Notes: generated from the letters alone by a model not told the origin. DNA of 64,000 bases from Peptidiphaga gingivicola (GCF_001652275.1 NZ_LVZK01000003.1:248001-312000); one strand, 5' to 3'; positions 37,060 to 45,018 are shown, numbered from the stretch's first letter. Translations and numbers: made by a program.

Positions 37060-38160
37060 ATGGTCACCATCGACACGGAATTCAAATCCGACCTGGCTTC
37101 CATTCAGCAGCACATCAACGATCTCGACAGCAAGGCCACGACTCTCAACGACTGCGTCAGCGACTTCAGCGGGGTGCGAAAGCGCGTGAATTCCGCTTGG
37201 CCTTCGGGGAAGACCGCTGACGCAGCAGACGTCGAAATGTACAACTACGCTGCGGACCTCGAAGATGCGTGCAACGACATAAAGACCTACAAGGGTTATG
37301 TCCAAAGCTTGTACGACGCTTTGACCCCGGTCAAGGACGAACTTGAGGCGATGCGTGGAAACGCGGAAGACAACGATCTGGAAATTAAGAACAACGTCAT
37401 CCAGGAGCCGGAGAAACCCGGCAACGGCGCTTCAAACGGCGATAAGAAAGACTACGACTTCAAGGTAAGAGTCTTCAATCGTCTGAAGGAGCGTTCCAAG
37501 AAGGCCCGTGACGACGAGGCGAGCGCGCATTCGACTTTTCAGAGCAGCTGCAAGGGCGTCCTGAAGGCAGAAATCGATCCGATGGCGGAATACTACCGCA
37601 CCCCCGGGGTGCTGATGACGGGAGGCCCGCCCAGCATTCTTTCGCGAGCGGTCGATCAAGCCGAGCCCGAGATCAGAGACGAACCAAAAACATTCTCAAA
37701 ACTGGGAGACTACGCCAAAGCGATCGGCATGCCTGAAAAGGTCGTGTCCATAGCGGACCAGTTCGCGGACATCGTACCGGACGGGGGCGTGGGCGAACAG
37801 GTGCTCAAAGGCTTCGGCAAGCTAACGGGCTTCGCCGATATTGGACTAAATGCGCTTCAAGGCTTAGACACGTTCGTCCACTCGTACCAAGAACAGAAAG
37901 AGACCTCGTCACACAATCCTGAAAACTCGCCGCTTGAGGTCGAGATACAGAGCACAATGCGCGGCGCTTGGGAAGCGAACCCCAATTTCCTGAACGCAGC
38001 TGCCGGCCTAGTGGGAGATGCGGGAGGCCCTCTTGGTTCCTTTTTGCTTGGAGAGGCTGCAGAGATGGCGGGCGGCGGATCTCACTGGCTTTTTGACAGC
38101 ACGGCTGAGAATGTGATCAATCATTTCGGGGTGCTCGACTGCGTGGATTGGACCGATTGA
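37060..38160 (+). CDS. WXG/LXG-like large cassette protein, copy 1
   Basis: 366 residues. The N-terminal ~100 residues form two long predicted helices around a W-x-x-G turn (VNSAWPSGKTADAA), as in WXG100/LXG substrates of type VII secretion. A charged linker (PEKPGNGASNGDKKDYDF) leads to a third helix and a middle region. The C-terminus has a Gly/Ala/Leu-rich stretch (LNAAAGLVGDAGGPLGSFLLG) and ends CVDWTD. AAAGGA precedes the ATG. About 40-50% similar by eye to the 40256 product over its whole length. No signal peptide and no known catalytic motif. I infer a secreted effector-like protein. Confidence 0.7.
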   Translation: MVTIDTEFKSDLASIQQHINDLDSKATTLNDCVSDFSGVRKRVNSAWPSGKTADAADVEMYNYAADLEDACNDIKTYKGYVQSLYDALTPVKDELEAMRGNAEDNDLEIKNNVIQEPEKPGNGASNGDKKDYDFKVRVFNRLKERSKKARDDEASAHSTFQSSCKGVLKAEIDPMAEYYRTPGVLMTGGPPSILSRAVDQAEPEIRDEPKTFSKLGDYAKAIGMPEKVVSIADQFADIVPDGGVGEQVLKGFGKLTGFADIGLNALQGLDTFVHSYQEQKETSSHNPENSPLEVEIQSTMRGAWEANPNFLNAAAGLVGDAGGPLGSFLLGEAAEMAGGGSHWLFDSTAENVINHFGVLDCVDWTD

Positions 38161-38163
38161 CGC

Positions 38164-38586
38164 ATGCCTTGCGTGACATTGCCGGAGAAATGGTCGTGGC
38201 GCAACGGCCCATTCGTCGCGGGCCAAGATGTGAAGGAGGCACGGGGGCCTGCGGGCTCTTTCGGAGTCGAGCCCAGCCTCATTCTCAACGAGGTGCGCCA
38301 CCCCGGCGTCCCGCTCGGGAAGTGGCTGCGCAACACGCTGAAAGAGATTGAGCGCGACTTGCCTTCGCTGCACGTCATCGACGTCGCCCAGACGCGATTG
38401 GGCGACGTCGCCGCGGACGTCATCTGGGCAACCCGAAGCCTCGCCGTCAACTTAACCCAAGTCGAGTACTTGACCCTGACAGAAAGCTCCGGGATCATCC
38501 TTCTGTTCACATGCAGCTCCGCCGATTTCGCGGCCCTCAACGAGGAGTTCGCGCGGTGCGCGCAATCTCTGGAGACCGAAGCTTGA
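38164..38586 (+). CDS. LpqN/DcrB-like (PsbP-fold) protein, copy 1
   Basis: 140 residues. Pattern VTLPEKWSWRN, PSLILNEVRHPG, LPSLHVIDVAQTRLGDVAAD, VEYLTLTESSGIILLFTCSSADFAALNEEFARCAQSLE fits the DUF1795/LpqN-type fold often found near WXG100 genes in actinobacteria. It lacks a signal peptide, so it should be cytosolic. The gene begins exactly one codon (CGC) after the stop of the large protein, as in copy 2. A chaperone or immunity role is possible; I see no direct evidence. Confidence 0.65.
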   Translation: MPCVTLPEKWSWRNGPFVAGQDVKEARGPAGSFGVEPSLILNEVRHPGVPLGKWLRNTLKEIERDLPSLHVIDVAQTRLGDVAADVIWATRSLAVNLTQVEYLTLTESSGIILLFTCSSADFAALNEEFARCAQSLETEA

Positions 38587-39290
38587 AAGCACGGATTAAT
38601 GCGACCGAGTGGCGGGAAATCCAACGAGTCCTGGCAGGCGTCAAGGGCGCCCCAGGCGTCCTTGACGCTCTCGCCCCTTTTGGATTGTGGACGGACGGCG
38701 CGCTGACCCCTGAGGCGCTTGGCCTTTTCCGGGGGTTCGCCGAGCGCAGGGGCAGTGTGACCGCGCGCCTGAGAAGCCGTTCCGGGCTTGTCGCCTGCCA
38801 AGCTTGGTTTTCGCAGTCAAGAGCCGGAACCATCATGATTGACGACGGCGAAGCGCTAGTCTTCCAACAGTGCGCCCCGGGATTCTTCCCCGTTTTCCTC
38901 CGTGGTTTCCTGCGAATAGCCCCGTTGCCGCTCGCCAAAAGCGAAGGCGCCGTCATCGAAATCGAGACCGTGACAAGGCTTTTGGAAGCGAAAGAAGACA
39001 ACGGCGGACTCGAAGGCGACGACGAGAGGCTCGCCGACTCCCTCCGCGAGGCTGCTCCCGAAGTGTGGCGCGCCGTCGTGGACGGGGACTGGCGGCTCTG
39101 GTCGGTGACAGCCGGAAGAGTTCGCGAGGGTCGCCGGAGCGCGGGCGACGCCCTCGTCGTGCTTGCAACCCCGCACGGATCCCTCGGCGTCCTTCCAGGC
39201 GGGAGAAACGCGAGCATCGCTGCCGTCGTGCCGCTGCGCTCGTCCACGATCTGGGAGGTTCTTACCCGGATGATCGCCCCGGCCTGCTGA
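38583..39290 (+). CDS. EspG-like protein, copy 1
   Basis: 235 residues, TTG start overlapping the previous stop (TTGA). Features: TEWREIQRVLAG, LAPFGLWTDGALTPEALGLF, ACQAWFSQSRAGTIMIDDGEALVFQQC, IAPLPLAKSEG, DDERLADSLREAAPEVWRAV, and a conserved end TIWEVLTRMIAPAC. The size and the pattern of alternating strands and a late helix resemble EspG, the cytosolic chaperone of ESX substrates, but this is a weak structural guess. About 55% identical by eye to the 41776 product. Confidence 0.6.
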   Translation: MKARINATEWREIQRVLAGVKGAPGVLDALAPFGLWTDGALTPEALGLFRGFAERRGSVTARLRSRSGLVACQAWFSQSRAGTIMIDDGEALVFQQCAPGFFPVFLRGFLRIAPLPLAKSEGAVIEIETVTRLLEAKEDNGGLEGDDERLADSLREAAPEVWRAVVDGDWRLWSVTAGRVREGRRSAGDALVVLATPHGSLGVLPGGRNASIAAVVPLRSSTIWEVLTRMIAPAC

Positions 39291-39329
39291 ATAGCCCATC
39301 CAGTCAAACCGTCTTTCTCGCCGGCATCC

Positions 39330-39470
39330 GGCTTAGCGAGATTGTCTTCTCGACGTCAGGGACCGAGAGGCTCTTTCTACGCTGGAGGCTTTCGCACCAT
39401 CGGCAGTACGACAAGAAAGAGCATTGAACGCGGGCTTGCCGCTTGTTGAGAATGCTTGTGAAACTGCCCA
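39330..39470 (-). pseudogene. Degenerate duplicate of the ffh 5' end
   Basis: On the plus strand, GCGAGATTGTCTTCTCGACG here matches GCGAGATCGTCTCCTCGACG in ffh; GGAGGCTTTCG matches GGAGGCTCTTG; and GCGGGCTTGCCGCTTGTTGA matches ACGGGCCTACCTCTTGTTGG around the ffh start, continuing into GCTTGTGAAACTG (ffh side: GCTTGTGGAACTG). Translated, PDVEKTIS mirrors Ffh SDVEETIS, but frames shift between segments. The copy therefore covers about the first 35 codons of ffh and about 25 bases upstream. Same orientation as ffh. Confidence 0.8.
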
Positions 39471-39844
39471 GGGGCGCGCTTTGGAACTGAAGAGTCTCTT
39501 GTCCACACGTCCTGAAGGGTTCTTTGGGCTTCTCGCGCGACAGCCTCCGCAAAACTCCCGTTTCGACGGGTCAGCGACGAAGCAGAAACGCGACATTGTG
39601 GAAACACGCTTCAATTTCAACTTAAATTAGAATAGCGAAACAAATTAAATAAGCGTTAAAAAGACACTATTCACATAGATTTGGTACTACTACAGTTAAA
39701 AAAAGTTATTGTGTGCAGCTTTTGTGTATTGACATCTTCCGCGAAGCAATGTTAGATTTTCTATACAAAAGGGATAGAGGCATAAGGACTCTACGAAGGC
39801 CCAAAAATGTGCTTCTACACATAAAATAACTGCTAGGAGGATCG
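39471..39844. other. AT-rich leader of the second cassette
   Basis: From about 39590 the DNA becomes very AT-rich (39601-39660 has 16 G+C in 60, 27%) against about 60% around it. It carries the promoter candidate at 39729-39758 and ends with a strong ribosome-binding site TAGGAGG before the ATG at 39845. No gene is supported. Confidence 0.7.
39729..39758 (+). promoter_or_regulatory. Candidate promoter of the second cassette
   Basis: TTGACA at 39729-39734, 18 bases, then TAGATT at 39753-39758 (4 of 6 to TATAAT). It lies about 87 bases upstream of the first gene in an AT-rich stretch. Confidence 0.55.
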
Positions 39845-40252
39845 ATGTCTCACGATCTACTAAAAATAGACTTTCCGCAGATATATCATGCCGTTTCTAT
39901 ATCGAACGACATAAAAGAAACTGTATGTAGTTTAAGACTTCCTTTTTCGAGCGGATTTGATCGTTCGCAGCATTATGACTCTGAAGTTAGCCGAGTCTTC
40001 AATAAAATGCTTCGGATTCTATGCGAGGACCTCAACGAGTTAAATATCAATTTGAAAACAGGGGCTCAAGACATCGAAAACGCCGATGAGGGCGAACGGC
40101 AGAAATATCGCTTTCCCTGGCAAGAGACTCCTGGCAGCCGCTCCAAACCCGATCCTATGCATCCGCAACCAACAGAGCCGTATCCCGGAGAGCGAGGCGG
40201 CGACTGGACCTCGACTCCAGGGGAAAGAAACGATCGGGAAAGGTATATGTGA
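39845..40252 (+). CDS. Small helical WXG100-like cassette protein
   Basis: 135 residues. The first ~80 residues are predicted helical (DLLKIDFPQIYHAVSISNDI, SEVSRVFNKMLRILCEDLNE), followed by a disordered Pro/Gly/charged tail. No canonical W-x-G is present; the likely turn is SSGFD. TAGGAGG precedes the ATG by 4 bases. It opens the second cassette and its stop is 3 bases before the next ATG. Its counterpart in the first cassette is truncated (36829-37053). GC is clearly lower than in flanking core genes. Assigning it to the WXG100 class rests on size, helicity and context. Confidence 0.6.
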   Translation: MSHDLLKIDFPQIYHAVSISNDIKETVCSLRLPFSSGFDRSQHYDSEVSRVFNKMLRILCEDLNELNINLKTGAQDIENADEGERQKYRFPWQETPGSRSKPDPMHPQPTEPYPGERGGDWTSTPGERNDRERYM

Positions 40253-40255
40253 CTC

Positions 40256-41353
40256 ATGGCTAGCATAGACACTGAATTCAAGGCGGATCTGGCGAGAATC
40301 GAGATGCGGTTCTATGATCTCGCAAAACTCGCTAACACTCTTGATGAGTGCTTCAACGATATCGGCGGCGTCCAAAAACGCATAAAAATTTCCTTCTTGG
40401 GCGATACCGCAAGCGAAGCCGAAAAGAAGGTCTACAACTACTCTTCAGACCTCCAAGACGCACGAGACGATATAAATACGTACAAAGGTTACGTCCGTGA
40501 TCTTTATGATTCGCTCACTTCCGTTAAGTCGGAACTTGATTCAATCTTAGCTGACGCACAGAATGGTCAACTAGACATATCAGGCTTCAAAATAACCGAA
40601 CCCGAGAAACCTGGAGAAGATAGTGACGATAAGAGCGACTCAGACTACAAAAATAAAAAAGAGCTATTTAACTCGCTTAAAAATCGTTCTAAAGACATTC
40701 GAACTACAGAATCACAAGCGCACGCTTCATTCCAGGCAAATTGTAAGTTAGTCCTGCGCGGAACCATTGATCCCTTGGCGGAGTACTACGAAAGTGAAAT
40801 AAGTGTAAAAATAGGAGGATCGCCGAGTGTGCTTAAGCGAGCAATTGATGAAGTGCAGCCGGATATTCCTGACGACGTAGACAGTCATCCAAATATAGCG
40901 AATGCGACTAAAGGGTTCGGATTGACGGAAAAGGCGGTATCGATAGCGGACGAGGTGTTTGGATTCATACCTGGAGGGGGTGTCGCGAAGACATTGCTCA
41001 AGGGCGCCGGGAAGCTGTCAGGCGTCCTAGACATCGGAGTGAACGTGCTTCAGGGCATTGATGCTTTTTCTGCGGGTTATCAGGAACAATACTCCATGGC
41101 ATCGGAGAACCCGGAAAACTCGCCTTTGGAGCGCACGCTGCAAGCCACGCTCCGCGGGACGTGGGAAACCGGACCGCATGTCCTCAACGTCGCCGCCGGC
41201 GTCGGCGGGGAGGCGCTGTCTCCTTTCGGATCCTTGCTCCTGGGAACCGTCACGGAACAAGAGGGAAAACCACTGCTCGACTCCGCCGAAGGCGTTGTAG
41301 AGTCTGGCATCAACTCCATCGGGATACCCGATTGGCTCGATTGGACCGATTGA
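40256..41353 (+). CDS. WXG/LXG-like large cassette protein, copy 2
   Basis: 365 residues, collinear with copy 1: helix (STEFKADLARIEMRF-like start), turn ISFLGDTASEAE replacing W-x-x-G by F-L-G, YNYSSDLQDARDDINTYKGY, linker PEKPGEDSDDKSD, then SQAHASFQANCKLVLRGTID and the C-terminal GVLDIGVNVLQGIDAFSAGY, ending WLDWTD. Base composition changes within the gene: 40621-40680 is 33% G+C, 41161-41220 is 73%. The 3' half is closer to the remnant at 36509. Role inferred as for copy 1. Confidence 0.7.
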   Translation: MASIDTEFKADLARIEMRFYDLAKLANTLDECFNDIGGVQKRIKISFLGDTASEAEKKVYNYSSDLQDARDDINTYKGYVRDLYDSLTSVKSELDSILADAQNGQLDISGFKITEPEKPGEDSDDKSDSDYKNKKELFNSLKNRSKDIRTTESQAHASFQANCKLVLRGTIDPLAEYYESEISVKIGGSPSVLKRAIDEVQPDIPDDVDSHPNIANATKGFGLTEKAVSIADEVFGFIPGGGVAKTLLKGAGKLSGVLDIGVNVLQGIDAFSAGYQEQYSMASENPENSPLERTLQATLRGTWETGPHVLNVAAGVGGEALSPFGSLLLGTVTEQEGKPLLDSAEGVVESGINSIGIPDWLDWTD

Positions 41354-41356
41354 CGC

Positions 41357-41779
41357 ATGGTGCACCTTACATTGCCCGATCAATGGTCATGGCGCAACCG
41401 CCTACCCATCGATGGAGGGCTAGTGCGCAAAGCCGTAGGCCCTCCCGGCGCTTTCAAGATTGAACCAAACCTCATTCTCGAAGAAATCAGCCACCCTGGT
41501 GTATCGCTGGAGGACTGGACGCGGCAAGCCTTGAGCAAGCTCAAACGTGATTTTCCTTCCTTGCGCTTGATCGATGTTGCTCAGACTCACCTGGGCGGCG
41601 TTACAGCCCACGTCATCTGGGCGACCCGAACCTTTGAGTTCAGCACCACTCAGATCGAGTATCTGCTCCTAACCGAAGAATCGGGGGTCATCCTCGTTTT
41701 CACGTGCAGTTCGGCTGATTTTTCCAGGCTCAGCGAGACATTTGCAAAGTGTGCGCAGTCGCTGGAGGCGATCCCGTGA
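41357..41779 (+). CDS. LpqN/DcrB-like (PsbP-fold) protein, copy 2
   Basis: 140 residues, the same length as copy 1 and similar throughout: LTLPDQWSWRNRLP, PNLILEEISHPGVSLEDW, LPSLRLIDVAQTHLGGVTAH-type centre, IEYLLLTEESGVILVFTCSS. Starts after TGA-CGC-ATG, identical to copy 1. The most conserved parts are the core strand LTxESGxILxFTCSSADF and VIWATR. Confidence 0.65.
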   Translation: MVHLTLPDQWSWRNRLPIDGGLVRKAVGPPGAFKIEPNLILEEISHPGVSLEDWTRQALSKLKRDFPSLRLIDVAQTHLGGVTAHVIWATRTFEFSTTQIEYLLLTEESGVILVFTCSSADFSRLSETFAKCAQSLEAIP

Positions 41780-42471
41780 AAGCACGCATGAACAATCGTG
41801 AGTGGCAAGAGATCCAGCGTGTTTTGGCCGGCGGTTCGGGCGACTGCGGAATCCTCGGTTCTCTGGCTCCTTTCGGCCTTTGGAGCAATGGCGCTTTGAC
41901 CGCCGAGGCCGTCAGTCTTTTCAAGGGATTTGCAGAGCGCACCGGCCGAGTCACGGTGCATAGAAGGAATCGATTCGAAACGGAGGCCTGCCAAGCGTGG
42001 TTCGGCCAGTCCAGGGCAGGAACCATCATGATTGACGACGGCGAGGGCCTCATTTTTCAAGAATGCAGGCCCGGGGCGTTTCCCATGCTTCTGCTGCCCT
42101 TTCTAAGGATCGGCCCCTTGCCGCTCGCCAAAGCAGACGTCGCCGCCGTCAAGAGCCGCCCCGTGACATCATTGCTCGCCGACGCCGAAGTCGAAGGCGA
42201 AGATGAGAGGCTCGCCGATTCCCTCCGTGAGGCTGCGCCCGATGTGTCGCGCGCCGTCATAGACGGCGACTGGCTCCTCTGGTCGGTCGCAGTCACTGAG
42301 CTCCGCGAGAGCTCCCCGCGCACAAGCGATGCGCTAGTCGTGCTCGTGACTCCAGGGGGATTTCTCGGCTTTCTGCCGCATGCATCGGACCCGGACGCGC
42401 TCATCGCCATGCCGCTGCGCTCAGCAACGATTTGGGAGGCCTTGACCCAGATGATCGCCCCGGCCTGCTGA
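41776..42471 (+). CDS. EspG-like protein, copy 2
   Basis: 231 residues, GTG start overlapping the previous stop (GTGA). Shares EWQEIQRVLAGGSGD, LAPFGLWSNGALTAEAVSLF, ACQAWFGQSRAGTIMIDDGE, DERLADSLREAAPDVSRAVI, DGDWLLWSV and the end MIAPAC with copy 1. High GC, unlike the first gene of its own cassette. Function as for copy 1, tentative. Confidence 0.6.
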   Translation: MKARMNNREWQEIQRVLAGGSGDCGILGSLAPFGLWSNGALTAEAVSLFKGFAERTGRVTVHRRNRFETEACQAWFGQSRAGTIMIDDGEGLIFQECRPGAFPMLLLPFLRIGPLPLAKADVAAVKSRPVTSLLADAEVEGEDERLADSLREAAPDVSRAVIDGDWLLWSVAVTELRESSPRTSDALVVLVTPGGFLGFLPHASDPDALIAMPLRSATIWEALTQMIAPAC

Positions 42472-42870
42472 GTGTTCACCGGCCTGCCGAGCCTCTGCAG
42501 TTTTCCATGAAAAGCACCTTTGTTCTTTAACGCGGTCAAGTTTTGGAACTGATGATCGACTAAGACACTTTTCCTAGGCATGAAACTTGCTTTTGTCCTT
42601 AGTCTTTTTGTCTTAATCATTTGCTTGTCGGATGTAACCATATGCTCGCTCCGATTTGCCTCACGTGACTTTAAGAAACAAAGTCTCGGATTCAGAGCGG
42701 CAAGGCTCGAAACAGACACATGGAAGGGGTCGCCCCCGCCATATCAGCGGGGGCGACCCCTGTGTGCCGTCGCGTCAAACACTCGTCGTTTCCGGGGTGG
42801 TCGGCCTCAGGCGCCCCTCTCTGCGCTGCCGCGCAACTACGACCCAGGCGAAGCACCGGACGTCTGCTTT
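42472..42870. other. Gap between the cassette array and ftsY
   Basis: 399 bases between convergent genes. It includes an AT-rich patch (about 42570-42680, rich in TTTTTGTC/TTAATC) and the ftsY-side terminator at 42726-42760. No gene supported. Confidence 0.6.
42726..42760 (-). terminator. Strong GC-rich hairpin after ftsY
   Basis: GGGGTCGCCCCCGC and GCGGGGGCGACCCC pair perfectly over 14 bp around a 7-base loop. It lies 110 bases beyond the ftsY stop and can serve both convergent transcripts. Confidence 0.75.
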
Positions 42871-44088
42871 TCAGGCAGTGAGCGCGTCGACGAAGCCCTC
42901 GGCGTCGAAGGGCGCCAGGTCGTCCACGCCCTCTCCCAAGCCCACGAACTTCACTGGAACCCCGAGTTCGCGCTGGACGGAAATGACGATGCCGCCTTTG
43001 GCGGTGCCGTCCAGCTTGGTCAGGACAATGCCGGTGATGCCCGTGACTTCGGCGAACACCTCAGCCTGGCGCATGCCGTTCTGGCCGGTTGTTGCATCGA
43101 GGACGAGAAGCACCTCGTTGACGGGAACGCGCTTGGACATCACCCGCTTGATTTTTCCGAGCTCGTCCATGAGCCCCGACTTGTTCTGCAGACGGCCGGC
43201 GGTGTCGACGAGGACCACGTCGACGTCGGTCTCGCGCCCCTTGTCGATGGCGTCGAAGGCGACGGACGCGGGGTCGGCGCCCTCGCGGTCGGATCGCACA
43301 ACGTCTACGCCGACGCGCTCGCCCCAGGTCTGGAGCTGGTCTGCCGCCGCGGCGCGGAAGGTGTCTGCGGCCCCGAGCAGCACGCGGCTGCCCTCGGCCA
43401 CGAGCACCCGTGCAAGCTTGCCGACCGTCGTCGTCTTCCCCGTTCCGTTCACCCCGACCATGAGAATTGAGGCCGGGTCGCCGTCGATCCGCTCGAGGTG
43501 AAGGCTCCTGTCCGCGGCGGGGTCGATGAGCTCGAGGAGTTCCTCGCGGAGAATCGCCTTCACGCGCTCCGGGTCGCGGGTTCCCTCGACCTTCGTGCGC
43601 TTCTTCAGATTGTCCATAATTTGCGTGGTGGCTTCCAGGCCGACGTCGGCCATGAGAAGCGTGTCCTCAATCTCCTCCCAATCGGCGGGCGAGAGATCTC
43701 CGCGGGAGAGGATCTTCAGGAGCGCGTTTCCAAAGCCCCCGGACCGCGCGAGGCGGGCGCGAAGGCGCTGCATGCGGGAGGGAACAGATTCGGGCGCCTC
43801 TATAGGCGCTGCGGTGATCTCCTCGGGTTCGACCTCTGCAAGGTCCGCTTCGCCGCTCTCTGCTTCACCGGTCTCCGGTTCGCGAACTTCCGCTTGAACG
43901 GCGCCGGCGGCATCCGGAGCGAGAGCTTCCTCCGCTTCGCCCTCGGGTCCCTCGATGGCCGGCGGTTTCGGCGTCGTCGGAATCTCGGGGCGTCGCCTCT
44001 CCCCTCGCTTCTTAATAGCCAGTCCGGCCACGGCGACGAGGCACAACAGGACTATGGCTCCAACAACGTAGTAGATCGTATCGTTCAC
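42871..44088 (-). CDS. ftsY: Signal recognition particle receptor FtsY
   Basis: 405 residues, GTG start. N-terminal membrane helix (TIYYVVGAIVLLCLVAVAGL), acidic A region, then the NG GTPase: GVNGTGKTTTVGKLARVL, GAADTFRAAAADQL, LVDTAGRLQNKSGLMDELGK, LTKLDGTAKGGIVIS and GLGEGVDDLAPFDAEGFVDA. Docks SRP-ribosome complexes to the translocon. Lies between the cassette array and smc; the ffh-ftsY-smc linkage is normal apart from the insertion. Confidence 0.97.
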   Translation of the reverse strand: MNDTIYYVVGAIVLLCLVAVAGLAIKKRGERRRPEIPTTPKPPAIEGPEGEAEEALAPDAAGAVQAEVREPETGEAESGEADLAEVEPEEITAAPIEAPESVPSRMQRLRARLARSGGFGNALLKILSRGDLSPADWEEIEDTLLMADVGLEATTQIMDNLKKRTKVEGTRDPERVKAILREELLELIDPAADRSLHLERIDGDPASILMVGVNGTGKTTTVGKLARVLVAEGSRVLLGAADTFRAAAADQLQTWGERVGVDVVRSDREGADPASVAFDAIDKGRETDVDVVLVDTAGRLQNKSGLMDELGKIKRVMSKRVPVNEVLLVLDATTGQNGMRQAEVFAEVTGITGIVLTKLDGTAKGGIVISVQRELGVPVKFVGLGEGVDDLAPFDAEGFVDALTA

Positions 44089-44179
44089 GCTGCCAGTCTC
44101 CCAGACTACGGCCTCGATCGCACCGGAACGCAGCCAAGAGTAATCCGATCCACGGCCAGCCGAGGTGCAAACGGACCCT

Positions 44180-44215
44180 TGATGCGGACGCCTCGTCTGA
44201 TGCGGACGCCTCGTC
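44180..44215. repeat. Perfect 18-bp tandem duplication
   Basis: TGATGCGGACGCCTCGTC occurs twice in direct contact (44180-44197, 44198-44215). Non-coding region between ftsY and the small membrane gene. Confidence 0.9.
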
Positions 44216-44255
44216 GGCGTGCGCGGAGGCAGTTCACGAGTCCTTTTCTAGAAGA

Positions 44256-44347
44256 GATCGCCCACGTGCAGAGGGGATCCCACAACCGTATCGACGTCGG
44301 CGAACGACACCAACGACACCGAGGATCGCCCACGTGTAGAGGGGATC
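44256..44347. repeat. 24-bp direct repeat, two copies 44 bp apart
   Basis: GATCGCCCACGTGCAGAGGG-GATC at 44256-44279 and the same with one change (GTGTAG) at 44324-44347. Each copy is bounded by GATC and contains CACGTG. The gap between copies contains GACACCAACGACACC. Confidence 0.85.
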
Positions 44348-44445
44348 GCCAGGGACTTCTCTGCAAACACGCACGCATGCTTCGGGCCGCCCCGCAGCGG
44401 ATCGCCCGCACGACCCCTGAGGTGCGCCCGGACGACGTGCAGACG

Positions 44446-44480
44446 GAAAGGAGCCACCCTCACGAAGGGTGGCTCCTTTC
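44446..44480 (-). terminator. Terminator of the small membrane-protein gene
   Basis: GAAAGGAGCCACCCT and AGGGTGGCTCCTTTC form a perfect 15-bp stem with a CACGA loop, 70 bases beyond the stop of the 44550 gene. The stem's own A/T end supplies UUUC on either strand. Confidence 0.8.
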
Positions 44481-44549
44481 GAATGCCGGGCGGCTGAGCG
44501 CTGAAACTGCGGGTCTGCGTGAAATCCGCACTCGCGCATGCCCTGCGCG

Positions 44550-44909
44550 CTATGCGGATTTCACGCGCCTGGCACGAGTGGCCTTGGCGGTCTTCACCTT
44601 CGGAAGCCTCGGCTTGACCTGGGCGACGGCGCCTTTTTCAGCGTCAACGACCCTGTTTATCTGGGAACTGACGTCCTCTGGCGTGTAGTAGGCCGTCTCG
44701 TCTTCCGGGAAGGCTGCGAAAAGCTCTCCCAACGACGCGTCATTCATCTGCACCTCAAAGTCTTCGACTCCGAGGTTCTCGGATCGCCAATTCGAAACCG
44801 ACTCGGCGACCCAGCCTCTGACGTCCTCCTGGCGCGACGAAAGAATCATCCCGTAGAGGAGGCCCACTACAGCGAGGATGGCTATTACGACGAGGATCAG
44901 AATGAACAC
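44550..44909 (-). CDS. Small single-pass membrane protein
   Basis: 119 residues from the GTG at 44909 (or 133 from a TTG at 44951). One N-terminal membrane helix (FILILVVIAILAVVGLLYGM), then a soluble segment with WVAESVSNWRSENLGVEDFE and a basic C-terminus (TAKATRARRVKSA). A good promoter lies upstream (44991-45018) and a strong terminator follows, so a real single-gene transcript is likely. No family recognised. Confidence 0.6.
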   Translation of the reverse strand: MFILILVVIAILAVVGLLYGMILSSRQEDVRGWVAESVSNWRSENLGVEDFEVQMNDASLGELFAAFPEDETAYYTPEDVSSQINRVVDAEKGAVAQVKPRLPKVKTAKATRARRVKSA

Positions 44910-44990
44910 GCCTTCATTATCAGCCGAAAAGCTGGGAATCTTTAAGAACAAGTGCCCAAAAACAAAGTGAAATCGATTACAGAACCGGAA

Positions 44991-45018
44991 ATGATATCAC
45001 ATTGTTATATTCTGTCAA
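44991..45018 (-). promoter_or_regulatory. Promoter of the small membrane-protein gene
   Basis: On the minus strand, TTGACA (45018-45013), 16 bases, then TATCAT (44996-44991). Located about 40 bases before the 44951 TTG and 80 before the 44909 GTG. The rest of 45019-45288 holds no gene, only pyrimidine-rich CTTCGCGTCC-like repeats after the smc stop. Confidence 0.65.

Noticed and set aside
39304-39620. Small minus-strand proteins between the cassettes
   Set aside because: Their residues derive from the degenerate ffh start in several frames; no intact gene.
39845-40252. Canonical WXG100 protein
   Set aside because: Size and helicity fit, but no W-x-G turn is seen, so only WXG100-like is claimed.
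36509-42471. Insertion sequence or prophage carrying the cassettes
   Set aside because: No transposase, integrase, terminal inverted repeats or phage genes are present; the duplicated ffh end points to homologous recombination instead. xerC at 20908 is the housekeeping recombinase.
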